64,000 nt of DNA from Lepeophtheirus salmonis (GCF_016086655.4 NC_052139.2:25300002-25364001); one strand, 5' to 3'; positions 11,646 to 24,029 are shown, numbered from the stretch's first letter. Numbers and translations: made by a program. Notes: a model not told the origin generated them from the letters alone.

Positions 11646-11785
11646 TATATGCCGTCAATGGATAACGTTATTCCTGTTGACTCATTGATTGCATCAATGT
11701 TTTCCTACATACCATTGAGACTGAATTGAAGTACTCGGCGTAGTAATCAATCGTTTTCGATCACCAGAATTAATAAACAAAAATT

Positions 11786-12539
11786 TTACACTGCTTGGTA
11801 TTTTCGAAGTAAGTGCGTTGATATTTTGTTCGGAACAGGAGAGAGACAAGTGACATTCAACATCATTTGGAAATTTTGCTTAAAGTTTTTGACTGATTTT
11901 TTTAAAATAGCCTGACCATGGACAATAAAAACCAATAGTCTCTTGGCACAAAAATCTGACTCAAAAATATTGATAAAACTTTTGACTTCAGTTGTTCTAT
12001 TGTCGGCCTTCTTAACATCTTTCAAGTTTATTAAATATGCGCAACCGAGCGATGAACACACAGAGTACCAATCAATACTGGAGTCATTGATCATAGTTTC
12101 GTCTAAGAGAAGAAGATTATCATTTCCTACAAGTTCTTTCGTAATCTTTGACGAGACTACATTACTAAGGTACTCCAATTACTTTGTGAAGGGGGTAGCG
12201 AGACGACAGAATGGCTTTGCCAGTATCAAGTTTCATAAATTTTACAAGACTTGGATGCATATCAATATGGAGCAAGACATTGCAGGAGACATACATGCAT
12301 CTTGTTCATATCTGACATAAATTAAAAGCATCGGGACTTGATTCAGTTATATTCTTTGAATAAAGCTTCAAATGATCATTATCAATACAGTTTTTTATGC
12401 TGTTGAGATGCAAATTTTCTATAGGCTTGGATCCCAAAACCACAAAGACCACATGACAAAAATCATGAAGCCTTGGCATAAATCTATACTTTTTCTCATT
12501 GTTGATCGGCGAAAAAGGAATTAAAGTTATATATAACAA
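11786..12539 (-). pseudogene. Unrecognised broken coding region
   Basis: Three consecutive minus-strand frames look protein-like: 12539-12306 (PRLHDFCHVVFVVLGSKPIE), 12300-12190 (SCNVLLHIDMHPSLVKFMK) and 12178-11786 (130 codons with KELVGNDNLLLLDETMINDS and ending LLRKYQAV). They are in different frames and joined only by frameshifts, with no good splice sites noted. The source family is not recognised. A decayed transposon or retrocopy is likelier than a live gene. Confidence 0.4.
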
Positions 12540-14229
12540 TTATAAAATGAAAAATATTGTTTTTTAATGTTTAAAAAATAAAATTAATTTAATTGTTATA
12601 TTTATTTTTCTTGTTAAATGCATCATATTATATTTTAAACATGTCAGAATTCTTCATACGCAAAATATGTATTATTGAAATTGTAGATAGAATGCATTTT
12701 GGATTAAATACAATTTAAAAAAATAAACAACCTATAATATACGTATACAAATGGAAATGTGTATAAATTATATCTTACATTAAGGAGGACATGCTATAAA
12801 ATTTACATAAGTTTTTATTTTTAAATTTCATATCATTTTTATTTAATTTTTGAATCAAACTTTGGTAAATTCCATCACAATTATACATTTATACAATTTG
12901 AGTTGTCTTTTTAAAGTTTTGATTATAACGATGGAATTGTTCTTTGACGTTCTATATAATATTGAATCCGATTCTTGGCAATAATAATTTTGTAATTAAG
13001 AAGATAACATGATTTCTATATTTAGAGAACATGGCAGTTAGATATTGTAGCATTCAGGATCCATATCGTCTACTCTTCTCATACCTTTATTGAGAGCTGT
13101 ACCATTTTAGGACACAAATGATCTAGGATTGAATCCTTTTCTTCAAATTTGAACATTTGGTAAGTCATTCAACCTTGATAAAAACTGAGTGAGATAATGG
13201 CTTAATATTGAAACCCGTCTTAACGGGTCAACATTGTTTGGGAAATTATAATTATGTTTATGATAAAAAGTCCTTGTTGGACTAAGGCTAGAGTTTAGGA
13301 TCGACACCAAAGTAGTTTTTGGTATTATTTTACTATAGATAAATAGCAGGATTTGTGTTTCCTTTCTTTCCCATCCTCTCAGGGCTGTTGAGAGCTAATC
13401 CAGTATACGTTATGACAACTAAATTCCTCTTCTTCAAAACATTCTTGAAAGGTGGTTAATTTTTTATTTAAAATTATTTTCCACTCTGGTTGATGATTGA
13501 CTCGCTAATGAAAGCTTTTATTCTTCTCATAAACACCTTCAATATGCATCCTCAAGTTCCCAGATAGTTTAAAAGAACAGGAGTACTAACTCCATTGCAA
13601 TGTTTTATCTTCTCCTGAACAACCTCAGTATACCTATCCAAGTTTCCATATTTTTTGGTTAAAGTATGATCATCTCCTTAGTAAGTCAAATGAGTGTAGA
13701 AAGTATTAAATGATACACGCAACCTACTGATGTCACTAACTACTAAGCGTAGTGTAACTTATATTCTCAAAGACATGGGAACATAAATATATGTACATTA
13801 ACAACCATACATATCAAACTGGTGTGTTGTTTTTTAGCTAGCCTGTTAATTTGTAATTGATAGCAGGGTAATGGAATAGAAGATATGCTCTTCTGAACAC
13901 TCAAGGTGTGTCAAGTAAGTTGGCGCTAAGACGTAGTTGGATCATGCTAATCAGTGGTAGTAGGAGATGGTTTGTCTAAATTATAATATAATTTGATGCT
14001 TAAATGTCTATTTTTATTTTATTTAAATTTATAATAAAAATCCTAAATTTATTATTAACCAATTATAAGAAATTTAATATAATTTATAGAAAGTTATGTT
14101 ATAGAATGTGATATTTCTTTAATTTTCGGCCAATTTCTTTGGGTTGTTTTTTTTGCAAATGTATACTATTAGTTAGTTACTTAATTCTAATAATGATTCT
14201 TAATTGAGCAATTAATTTTATTATGACAT
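12540..14229. other. Gene-free stretch
   Basis: 12540-13020 is very A/T-rich. On the minus strand, 13480-13720 has short protein-like pieces that could be the decayed C-terminal part of the P-element relic to its right, but I could not align them with confidence. Confidence 0.35.
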
Positions 14230-15470
14230 CCTAAGGGAATCCTAATTTGGAGCTGACACTATGAGGACAGATATTTCTGGCTCAATAACTTTATGTTGGT
14301 TTGAAATTTTTGTTCCATGATAACCCTCATAGGTTGCCCAGAATGGTTTTATTTTAGTACAAATGGACTGTCTGGCTTAGTCAACCCTCTACTAGATAAA
14401 GCTGATATCCAAGGAGTTAAATCTGAAGTACAAAAAGTATAATTGGGACCCTTTATCCAAAAGATGGTTTCTCAGGAGTTTGATGAGGTAAAGCACCTCA
14501 TGAAAGGCGTAATTCTTCTTTGATGTGTACGATGGATTCCAAAAATACAGAGAATCCTAATGTGTTACACAGTCCCAAATTTGATAGACTCATATGGGAA
14601 GACCATGGGTAATACACAAATTCCTCTCTTTTCTATATCTTTTATGATATTGGGTTGATTTTTAATAGACATGGCAGTGTCGAAATCAAAGTAAATAGGC
14701 ATTTTCCAGAATTCGCAAAGTCCACCTGTCATTGTAACCTGAATCTTCTTGTTTGGGCCCAAGTCTTGATCATAGGAAGGACCGTAATTGTCACTTCTTT
14801 TTAAATCTATTTATTTAAAAGACAGCACTTAAACTGATTATTCTTTAGAGAAAATTCTGGAAGAGAAAACAATTTAAAATATTTATGCCAATACTTCAAT
14901 TGCAATGTAATTCTACATGCGCATACCTTTCATTTGTTCCTCAAAATATCTAAAAGCTTATGTTGAATCCCAGGGACCAAATAAAATTTTGAAATACATT
15001 TTCTCAAAGTTGATAAAGCTGGTAAAGGGGGGAATTTCGTTTGAAGATAATCATATGCATTTCCTCCAGGCATTGACCTCCAAATCAGATAACTTTGAAT
15101 GACTTCTTCAGTCCAGTTTTTTGTTCATTAACACATTGATTTGACTTGATGAAAATAAACTCATATTTTAAGGCTTGTGATTCCTGTTTCATTGATACCT
15201 TTTAGTACAGATGTTTCTTTTGAAGAGAAAAGACTCTTTTTTGAAGACTACTTATTTTCAAAAGTAATTGCTACTACTTTTCCCTACTATTAAGATATTC
15301 TTCCCCCTCAATATTAGCCTGAACAAGTACATTTTTGAATATGTATTCTGATGAATCTTCAACTTACATAGCCTCAAGTAAAGGGGATTCTTCAGAATGA
15401 TCCCTATCGACACTCGAATCCAAGTTTTCTTTGCTGTGATGTTATTGATGTATCTATAAAGCATTTTATT
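14230..15470 (-). mobile_element. P-element/THAP9-like transposase fossil
   Basis: Read from high to low coordinates on the minus strand, the pieces follow P-element/THAP9 order: SSQINVLMNKK and YLQTKFPPFTSFINFEKMYF (15150-14990), FKILFGPWDST, then LGPNKKIQVTMTGGLCEFWK and MPIYFDFDTAMS (14762-14670), MSLSNLGLCNTLGFSVFLES in a shifted frame, and FHEVLYLIKLLRNHLLDKG (about 14505-14440), which resembles the family's DVPHLLKLLRN block. Multiple stops and frameshifts make it non-functional. No THAP zinc finger or terminal repeats were located. Confidence 0.75.
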
Positions 15471-16310
15471 TGTATTATTATATAATTTACATTAAATTCA
15501 ACGAAAAAAATAGTTACTATGACCTTAGTGACCTTCTTATGACCTTTTCACAGAAAGTGATCTGTTTAATTCAATTTTAAGACATAAAAATAGCAATAAA
15601 AATCCTGTACATCCTTGCCGAAGATGGTACCTCCAAAAATATATAAGTCATTTACTTTTTCAAAAAAAAAATGATTTCATTGTCACCCAAATGTAAATAA
15701 CAATAAGGGGGAAAAATGAACAATCATTTTTTTTTGTTTCTAACTATTTTTCCAAAGTTTTTTTCCTTGATTTTGGGTATGATTATTATTATCTTTGAGG
15801 CTGCTTAAAATAAAATAAATATATCTATATTAAAAAATTATGGATCTATTTTTTTTTTGACTATGTAATTTGATTACTTTTTATGAAATGTCTCACAGAA
15901 ATCCATTCTCAAATCACTGGACTATAGAATTGTCGTGAATGAAATAGGTATTCTCGGTTAGATTAGAGTTCAATTTTCTACATACCCATTAATTTCTTAT
16001 CTTTAAATATATTTTTAGTGTAAAATACAACACTAGCTGATCAAAAGGCTGATTTTTTTTTTTTTTTTAAATAAGGGAGTCTGAATCTCTTAAAAAGTAG
16101 GGACTACAGGCAGCAAAGTTTTCTTTTCAGTAAATATAATCATTGGTATTTACAGAAGTACCATATCATCAGGGGATTAGTACCATTTCAGCAAACATAT
16201 CAAATATAAATTTAAACTATCAAGTCTTACTCATTCTAAACAGGACCCAGGCCCGAGAAGTGAAGAAAATAAAAAGATGGCGAGGAGAGTAGGACTGAAA
16301 CCCCGATGTA
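15471..16310. other. Gene-free A/T-rich stretch
   Basis: Homopolymer T and A runs (for example 16052-16070) and no coding or transposon signal that I can support. Confidence 0.4.
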
Positions 16311-16428
16311 GGACCGTTGAAAAGTAAACAAGATCCGACTGATATAAAAAAAAACTGATAGTGGGGGAGAAAAAAGACTGAAAAGTAGTGTTGGATCAGT
16401 CCAATCTTGTTTACCATTGAACGGTCCT
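16311..16428. repeat. Head-to-head MITE ends
   Basis: GGACCGTTGAAAAGTAAACA at 16311 onwards is the reverse complement, with a few changes, of the block ending at 16428 (TTTACCATTGAACGGTCC). The arms are about 34 bp with a 45-bp centre. This looks like the truncated end of a second copy of the MITE at 16386-16764 in opposite orientation. Confidence 0.55.
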
Positions 16429-16764
16429 AAGGACTGATACCTAAGTCTTTCAGTCCTAGCTATCTATTTAGTTTCTTTACTCATAGCTAGGATTGAAGAA
16501 TTTAAGAACTAAGACAATAATGAATTATAGTAAGAACGTATAATAATACGTTCTAGCCCACGTCTCCTACAAGTATCTTGCCTCTTTGAAAGAGGTTATA
16601 AATTATGATGTAACTTCAGCGACTCAAATGACGTAGTTAGTTGTTACAATATAACTTCAGCTGTTGTGGTTTCCATAAAAGACTGATAAGGACCTATCCT
16701 AGGACTGTTATGAGCGGACTGATGGGACTGCAGTCTTTTTAGTTTTTAGACCAATCCAGCACTA
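16386..16764. mobile_element. TA-flanked MITE, copy 1
   Basis: The ends are TA + GTGTTGGATCAGTCC (16386-16402) and GACCAATCCAGCAC + TA (16749-16764), inverted repeats flanked by a TA duplication as in Tc1/mariner-type MITEs. The interior contains repeated GGACTGAT / ATCAGTCC motifs and no open frame. Related copies are at 41986-42201 and about 51212-51851. Confidence 0.65.
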
Positions 16765-17349
16765 CAATAAGGCGATCAGTCCTAGGACTGATTCAATAAA
16801 AATTACGAGTTTGTTAGCTAGCAAAAAGTGTTTGGGCGATTGACGAGTATAGCTAGTAATTCCTCGAGTGTTTTATTTTATTTATTTTTTCTTAAACTCG
16901 AAAATACTCGATTCAGCCTGCGGCATATCTCTAATTTTTGTATTAGGGATATAAATTCGTGACATATATATGAACATTTCCATTAGTAACCAATTTCAAC
17001 TAATATAATCCATTCCAAAGTTTAAGATTAATAGCTCGGAAATAAATTGTGATTCTGATCATGTGAGCAATAAATATTTCCTTAGTCTCGGTAATCCTGA
17101 CCTGATGGGTAACTTTATAGTAAATTCCCTATTATTGTCCATAAGTAATTGAAATAGGATCAAAATCATTTCAAAGAATATTTAGAATAGGATTTGTTGA
17201 TGAATTAGCTTTGGCAAGTTATTCATATGTAAATAACAACTAAAGAGTCTATTTGTATTCTCTAGTCCAGCGTTTCTCATACTTTGTTTTAGTGAGGGCA
17301 GCATTTAAATGTACATAAAGTCTCAATACACCCCAGTTTAAGCTTCAAT

Positions 17350-17660
17350 GGTGGTCTGAAAAGTTTCCAACCTCAACGTCGTGAAGATGGCAGTGCTCAA
17401 AAATAACAGCTCGTATGCTCTACCTAGCATCTAATGACATTTACTCACCAAAGTTTGAGCCATTTTGGACGCACAGCTGTTATATAAAAGTCATTTGAGA
17501 TAGTTGATGTGTGTGTTTTTGTGAAAAGGGACAAATTAAGTATCGATCTGTCATTAAATATTCCTTTTTAAAAGTCTAACCTTGTAATAGATCCAAAGTA
17601 TAGTAGACACAAAAGCCTTGCTGTATTAAAATTTGACGAGTCCACTCGTTAGTATCTGGG
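17350..17660 (+). mobile_element. Mariner fragment, N-terminal region
   Basis: GGTGGTCTGAAAAGTTTCCAA at 17350 is typical of a mariner end. At 17525-17575 the plus strand encodes KGQIKYRSVIKYSFLK, the start of the GVQW-type mariner transposase (family form ...YRAVIKYLxLKG), then stops. The remainder is absent. The intact-length mariner beginning at 17669 lies immediately after it. Confidence 0.5.
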
Positions 17661-17668
17661 GCCAAGTA

Positions 17669-18898
17669 CAGGGTGTGCACGATAAATTGATAAAAATGGA
17701 ATTTGGAGTGTATTTGTTAATATGAAAAAGTGGGACATGATATTAAACAATAAATTTATTCAACATTCCCTCCCTCAGCAGCCACTATCTTCTCCATCCT
17801 GCCCCTAAAGGATTTGCATGCCCTGATGACTGCTGCGGAATCGACAGCATTCCACTCCCTCGTAATGGAGCCCTTCAAGGCCACGATGCTCTTGTGGCTG
17901 ACCTTACACACCTCCCTCTCCAACTTCCGCTACCAGTAGTAATCACACGGATTAAGGTCGGGTGAGTTGGAGGGCCAGGTGTTGCGATCCCAGAAAGTGA
18001 TGTCGTAGGAGTTGAAGAGGTTAGTGGTCCTCATGGCGATGTGTGCGGGCGCTGAGTCTTGTTGGAATATGAACTCCCTCCCAGCGGTCGTATCCTTCAT
18101 CCAGGGGATGACGAACTCCTCCATGACTTCGCAGTACCTTATCCATTAACCCTTTCCTTGGGATTGAAGAAGAAAGGAGGCATCACCTCACCCAGGGTCA
18201 TCATGGAGGCCGGGAACTTTGTGGTGAAGACCGCAGGGACCTCTTCTCTCTCCTTGGCAAGCCCCCTGTCATTCTGGACGTTGTAGCTTCTGTCGACAAT
18301 CCAGTTCTTCTCGTCGGAGAAGAAGATGATTCTTCCTCCATGGCTCTTCAGGTCATTGAGGAGACGCTTACCGTTGGTGAGCCTGGTGGCCTTCATGGAT
18401 GCCGTGAGGATGTGTTGTTTGGCCATTCCGTATGACCTGTACACGAGGTCCTCATTCACAGCCTTGGAGGCCAGCTGCTTGCTCACTCCACGGTTCTTGG
18501 CCAACCCGGACAAGGAAGTCTCCGGCGAAGCCTTGATGGACTTCAGGAGGCCTTCAAGGAAGCGGGGAGTGCGGATTCGGTCACTTCTCATGTTGTGGGC
18601 CTTGCAGCAGACCTTCCCCTCAACCTCCCAGGCATTGAAGACCCGGTACACCGTGGTCTTGGGGTAGTTAAGAAGCTTGTAGATGGCAGAGGGCTGGTGT
18701 CCCGCGCGAGCCAATTCGAGGATGACGTCTCTCCTTGCTTGTTCCATGATGACTATTGTTTGTTGTCAAAACAATTGTGGTGGAAGTTATAGTTTATTGT
18801 TCACGCAACCTTTTATATTAGTATGATTTAACCCCGAATATCCACATTATGGATCTGGATGAAGTTTAAAGTAGTTCCAAATTATCGTGGACACCCTG
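17669..18898 (-). mobile_element. Full-length mariner element
   Basis: The left end CAGGGTGTGCACGATAAATT and the right end (reverse complement CAGGGTGTCCACGATAATTT) form near-perfect terminal inverted repeats. A TA duplication flanks both (17667-17668, 18899-18900). The length of 1230 bp is normal for mariner. The only gene is the minus-strand transposase. Its G+C content is clearly higher than its surroundings, which, with the close TIRs, suggests a recent insertion. Confidence 0.9.
17756..18747 (-). pseudogene. Mariner transposase, lightly disabled
   Basis: The start is ATG 18747-18745 (MEQARRDVILELARAGHQPS), with a helix-turn-helix, the FFSDEKNW first-Asp motif, FIFQQDSAPAH second Asp and SNSPDLNPCDYYW third Asp, ending GGNVE at TAA 17758-17756. 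Two faults are visible. A frameshift near 18139-18135, after FFFNPKERVNG, separates the two long frames, and a stop (TAG) follows DYYW near 17929. Apart from these the protein is of normal length (about 330 residues) with the catalytic residues present. Unless these are assembly errors the copy is non-autonomous. Confidence 0.85.
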
Positions 18899-18900
18899 TA

Positions 18901-19619
18901 TACAAGAGACATAATTTGGAGCCAATATACTGTGTAGTTTTTATTGTACGTACTAGGTATCTAATATATAATTTATTTTATTTTGTAAAGGATGTTTTCT
19001 GGTTCTGGACCTTTTAGAAAAAATGACCTTGTTTGGAAATACGTATTTCAAATCCACGTCCAAATTGAATGATGAATCGTTTAATTCTCCTTCGTCTCCT
19101 TGAATCTTATGTTTATTGAAGACTTATAAGTTGTTGATGTGATGAGAGGTTTTGGAGTGGCGGATTACTTGTCATAAAGAACGAGATGGGCACGTAAAAC
19201 CGCAAAAACGTTAAGATATACTTTTATTTTCCAAATCATAATTCCACACATCAGTACCTCCGTTGTTAGACACCCATGAAAGAAGGCACGTTTTCTTCGG
19301 CACGATGATGATACACGTGAGAGAGCAGTAAGAAGGAAGTTACATTGCTGATGATTAGTACAATACTCAGGAAAATTTGTTTAGAAGATGCAAGGGTACC
19401 AACGTGTTTTATTCCTTTTTTTTATATGCATAATCTCTTTCAACGAATCAAATTCGTTCTTTTTAAACGATTCCAACAACTCTAAGAATAACTAATAAGC
19501 ATAGACACATATTGGGAACGCGTGAGCGCAGTGTCCTGTCCTACTTACAGGAGTCTTTGATTCAACCCTCTTCATTAATCTACTCCAGTAACATTTATGC
19601 TATGTCATATTATTTAACA
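18901..19619. other. Gene-free stretch
   Basis: No coding signal was recognised between the mariner and the LINE fragment. Confidence 0.35.
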
Positions 19620-20010
19620 AACTACTTTAGGATACGTGAGGAATCAAAGAGAAATCAACAATATAAACAAAAAGAGAATGAAAGAATAGTCCTCATTCCT
19701 AAAAAAGGTAATGGAACTGATTCTAAGAACTGGAGAGCAATAACGGTTCTTAATGGAACTTATAGAATTTTATCTGGTATTTTGACAGAACAAATGCAGC
19801 CTAATTGAATAAAAAAATGGAATGGCATAGAAAGGGATTTAAAGCACAGAAGAATTACAGATATTACACAAAATATTCAAGCTGTGATTTATTCTGCTAA
19901 ATCAAGGAACAAGTTTGGGCCTATCATAGGGATCAACTTCAAAAAGTGTCTGCTCAATTTTTCATAATTCTATTCTTGATACTCTAAGGAGATTGCTGCA
20001 CAAAAATATT
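19620..20010 (+). mobile_element. Non-LTR retrotransposon reverse-transcriptase fragment
   Basis: The plus frame to 19808 contains VLIPKKGNGTDSKNWRAITV and LNGTYRILSGILTEQMQ, the conserved reverse-transcriptase domain 1-2 region of LINE elements. After a stop, shifted frames give RKGFKAQK, ITQNIQAVIYSAKSRNK, a GINFKK block where the catalytic A-motif Asp should be, and HNSILDTLRRLLHKN. It is 5' and 3' truncated and dead. Confidence 0.75.
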
Positions 20011-20729
20011 TTTTAATCCGGTATGTTCACTTTTGTTCAACGGTTCAATTTCGATTGATGGGGTGACGAGTGATCCAATTTTATTGAAAAAAGTACCGAA
20101 AATACCGAAGCAGTGACGTAAAATATATACATAAATAAACATTTTTGTTTAAAACTAAAGCTTGGGGTAAGATTACATCGCAATGTTACTAAAATTTACG
20201 AAAAAATACGAACTTAAAACTGCTAGAATTAATACTATCGGAGGTAAAAAAAAATACGGTATTCACAACAAAACAAAGATAATATATGGAAATACTAAAA
20301 ACAAGTCTCAAATTTAAATTTTAGATAGTCGTAAAATCTTTTTTTTCCTTGCACTAGATTATCACATTGCTTGCAATGAAATATTATCTTAATCAAATCC
20401 TTAATGGTCAAATTGCTGACAATGAATTGTTATTAATCAAACTACTCACAATCGTTTTACTTAACAATGTAAATGAAGTTAAAATGTCAGAGACATAATG
20501 GTGTAGTAGTTCAGGACGTCCAGCAATCTGTAGTTAAATAAACCGCTTCATCTTTTTTTTTTTTTTATTTTCTTTTTCCCTCATTTTCTATAGGGTTGTC
20601 TTGAATACATCTGAATAATGGAGTTTGAAAGAGTTTTTCTGCAAGGCAAAACATAGTTGGAATTTAACATCTTTAAATCTTCTAAACCCAGAGTCTTCAA
20701 CAATAGAGATGGGGTAAAAGTATCATAAA
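20011..20729. other. Gene-free stretch
   Basis: A/T-rich, with a T-run at 20554-20566. The GTACCGAAAATACCGAAG region near 20090-20110 resembles a common dispersed repeat. Nothing codes for protein. Confidence 0.35.
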
Positions 20730-21120
20730 GGCTAATATTTCGTCCATGGCACTTCGTGTAAAAAGATCATTGGCCTAACAGTTGAATGAGGTAAGGTGGT
20801 TTGTCTTCCACCTATTACTCTTATTTTTGACCCTACATTCCTCGGATTTTCAGTAAGTACAGGTGAAGGCACAATGATGCCAACATTGTCACTTTGATGA
20901 GCTGAAAGTGGAGAGTCATTCATTATTAAAGGAGTGGTCGAGGCTGTAGACTTATCTAAAATCCAATTGGTAAGATGTTTTGTGCGTAGATGTCGGTGGA
21001 GGTTGGTAGTGGACACGCCTTTAACAGATAATTTTGACTTACAAATTTTGCAAAAAGCAGATGCAGCCGAGAGGGAATTAAATTTGGTCCATATAGCTTT
21101 TTTTTTTCTCTCAAATCACT
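20730..21120 (-). mobile_element. hAT-type transposase remnant, BED zinc finger
   Basis: The minus strand encodes WTKFNSLSAASAFCKICKSK and then TTNLHRHLRTKHLTNW, a BED-type C2H2 finger (C-x2-C ... H-x4-H) as found at the N-terminus of hAT transposases and ZBED proteins. About 70 further residues without known motifs follow, to the stop at 20732. The catalytic domain is missing. There is no ATG at the open-frame start. Confidence 0.6.
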
Positions 21121-21217
21121 CATTTTTAAGCGTTCGGTCAAGTTGAAATATTATAATAACTAATGAATATTGATTAATGCTACGACTATTGGCTACTAAT
21201 TACTGAATAATGATGAG

Positions 21218-21343
21218 AAAGTATTCTGTAAAATAACTTCATAAAGTACTTTTTAAAATAAACTCGTAAAGTACTCCGTAAAACAACTTCCATAAAGTAC
21301 TTCGTAAAACAACTTCGTGAAGTACATCGTAAAATAATTTCGA
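21218..21343. repeat. 25-bp minisatellite, five units
   Basis: Five consecutive 25-26 bp units of the form AAAGTACTTCGTAAAACAAC + TTCGT. Units start at about 21218, 21243, 21268, 21294 and 21319 and differ by a few bases each. Confidence 0.8.
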
Positions 21344-22004
21344 AGAATTATACATTACAAAAAGGTAAACTCATTTATTCATTAAATAATCATTATTAAT
21401 CTGATTAGTGATTACTATTGAAAGTCTTGTAATTCGTTAAGTAGTTACTAAATTTATATAAAAAGAAGAAGTTCACTCAACACTGCACTTATATTTACTA
21501 GGCAATGAGGTTGTTGGCATAATTTTAATATTACCTTCTATCATGGGATCAGCATCTTGATAAAGGCGAATGCAATTATCTTAATCTAATTATCCCTCTT
21601 CTTAATGTTATTCTATAGATTTTTCCAATATATAATAATAATATTTTGAAATAGGGGCCTTTTGTTCGTGGGCTCGGATAATTCGCCTTTTCTACCTCCA
21701 AGCTTATTCAAAGACTGCCTACTCAAAAGGATAATGTGACCTTCCAATAGTTATGCATTTCTCAAAACATAGGGATTAGGGATGCTATTGAATAGAAATG
21801 GAAGGGTATCGAGGCTGCACCCAAAAAGGTAAAATTATTGTGTTAAAAAGGTTGGAGTAGTATCGTTGCTTTGTAAAATTCGGGCAAGCAAACTATTAAA
21901 ATGATAATATAAAAAGTCATCTTACATACTAAAACACACCCCGGCCCACGGCAGGTTAAATTCTTGCACAGCCGCTTCTCTGAGGGGCGGGGTGTATTGT
22001 AGGA

Positions 22005-22215
22005 CATTACAAGAGTTTCTTGATGCTCAAGGAAACGGCGGTGGGGGGGAATATAACTTGCCTTGGGGCCCAGCACTTCATATGTAAAATCCGTAGGTCG
22101 GGTTGTGTTATGGTATAATAGAAGAGGTCATTGATGCTTGGAAACGCGATGGCGGTTGAGTTTAAACTACCTGAGGACTCAGAACTTCACTTGCAGAACC
22201 CGTGGGCCGGTTCTA
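22005..22215. repeat. Diverged tandem duplication of about 110 bp
   Basis: The block TTGATGCTCAAGGAAACGGC ... CCCAGCACTTCATATG ... CCGTAGGTCGGGTTGTG (22019-22100) recurs as TTGATGCTTGGAAACGCG ... TCAGAACTTCACTTGCAG ... CCCGTGGGCCGGTTCTAC (22132-22215). Its higher G+C stands out from the surroundings. No open frame spans both copies. Confidence 0.55.
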
Positions 22216-22229
22216 CAAGAAGTCCTTAA

Positions 22230-22690
22230 TAATTTTATAGTGAATCAGTTCTTTTGATGATTCGTTCTTTTAAAGATTCAGTTTTATTTTATGACTCGTT
22301 TTTTTAAAGATTCGTTCTTTTCATGATTCATATCTTTTGGTGAATCAGTTCTTTTGTTAAAAATAAAGCATTACACCAAATGCTTTAGTTAAAACAGTTT
22401 AGTTGCGGAGTTAGTGACATTTTAGTCATTTGTAGTGCACGAATTAGAGTGCGCTCTAAGTATCAACCTCATGATCTAACGTGTGATACTTGAATATATT
22501 CATATTTCATAAAACCTTTACAAAAAAGTCAAAGTGGATATAAATATTTGATTGAGGTTGAGTGATATATTCTATAAATGGGAAATTTACGGTATAAATG
22601 AACGAATCACTCATACGACTGACTCGGTTCAGTACGTTCACTAAAAAAAAGCCGTCCAAAAGAACGAATCGTTCGAGAACGACACGGCAC
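22230..22690. repeat. GATTCGTTCTTTT array with inverted partner
   Basis: At 22240-22350 the motif GATTCGTTCTTTT occurs about six times in degenerate form. At 22640-22690 the inverse (AAAAGAACGAATCGTTCG) appears. The paired orientation suggests the two ends of one non-coding element. Confidence 0.5.
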
Positions 22691-23453
22691 TACGAGATAT
22701 ACATTGTGACCAAATATTATCTGAATCGGTGATAGTGATGGCAGAAGGGTGTCTACATTTCTACAATGTACCAGTGGGGCATTCCATGAAGATATTTATG
22801 GTCTCAGTTTCGAATATGATGTAATTTGTGACCAAAGGGGAAAGTATCTATAAGCATTTTCACTGACGTCATAAATTGCATCATAACTGAAGGAGACTCC
22901 ATTTTGGGGGCTCTAAGTTGATATTCTTACTACATAAAATGAACAATTTTCCAATAAATCTTGATAAAACTCCACTTTATGAATAAAAAATTACAACAAT
23001 TGCGTTGAATACTGCTTGATGTCAATGATAAACAGTTATATTTAAATTAAATCAAAGTAATATGCATTAAAAGTGGCTAGATTTGTACAATTCTTTTGAT
23101 CAATTTGGGATAAAAAAAGTAGGATAATAAGTGAGAAATATCTTATTCTTTCCATTTTAATAGTTATTTGTATCTACAACACGGAAATAAGATTGTTTAA
23201 TGATGTACTAACATAATTTTAGTACATATTAGTATCTGAATTATAATCAAACTAGATAATGGAGGGATCAATTTTGGACTCATTAAGACTTTCTATTTGT
23301 TGGTCCCACTTTGACATCGAATAGCGCACTATTTCTCTTAATATTAATGAAAAAGGACTTTCATTGTTATAAAACTTGGTTGTTTAGGCCACAAAAATGT
23401 CTTATATCAACGTGAAAACGCTCTATCGATATAAAAGAATATTCCATATAAAC

Positions 23454-23746
23454 CAGTGCCTCTCAAACTTAATACATTGCATACCACCAGAGGAAATATA
23501 CATGTACCATAATTTTTAAAAATAAAATTTTTTTTAAGTGAAACTTTTTTCCTCTTTTATTAAAGGTATATTTATTGATTTTTCAACAATAAAATCACCC
23601 AAACACACACAGCCACTAAGCCTCCACGTAACCAATGTGCTTGTAAAATTGCACGTACCTCACGAAGGTTTGCATACCAGAGTTTTGAGAATCACTTCCA
23701 AATACTATAGGTAGTGAATAAATTTACTAAATGTTGAGAACCACTG
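23454..23746. mobile_element. Small non-autonomous hAT-like element
   Basis: It begins CAGTGCCTCTCAAACTT and ends with the reverse complement of CAGTGGTTCTCAACATTT, the usual hAT-type ends, 293 bp in total with no open frame. A second internal GCATACCA motif pair is inverted (23486 and 23671). No 8-bp target duplication is visible, so it is either old or the ends are misplaced. Confidence 0.5.
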
Positions 23747-24029
23747 TGCTGGAGAAGTACATTAACATTTGAATGAAATAAAATTTGGTCGTGTATGCCT
23801 CCAAAATGACAAGCCCTCTGATGTTTAAAGCATTTTTTTTTATCAATACGCATGTACTTTAAATAAAAATTCCATAATTGGTATAGTATTTCTAATTAGC
23901 GTATTCATTATTAATTAGCTGAATAAAAGAAATCCTTGGTACATTTCTCTAGGAGGGCGAGGATGATCTCACATGTCACAGGCCCTCCTCCGTAAGACAT
24001 ATATGCCTGAAGGCTAACACAGGAAAACT

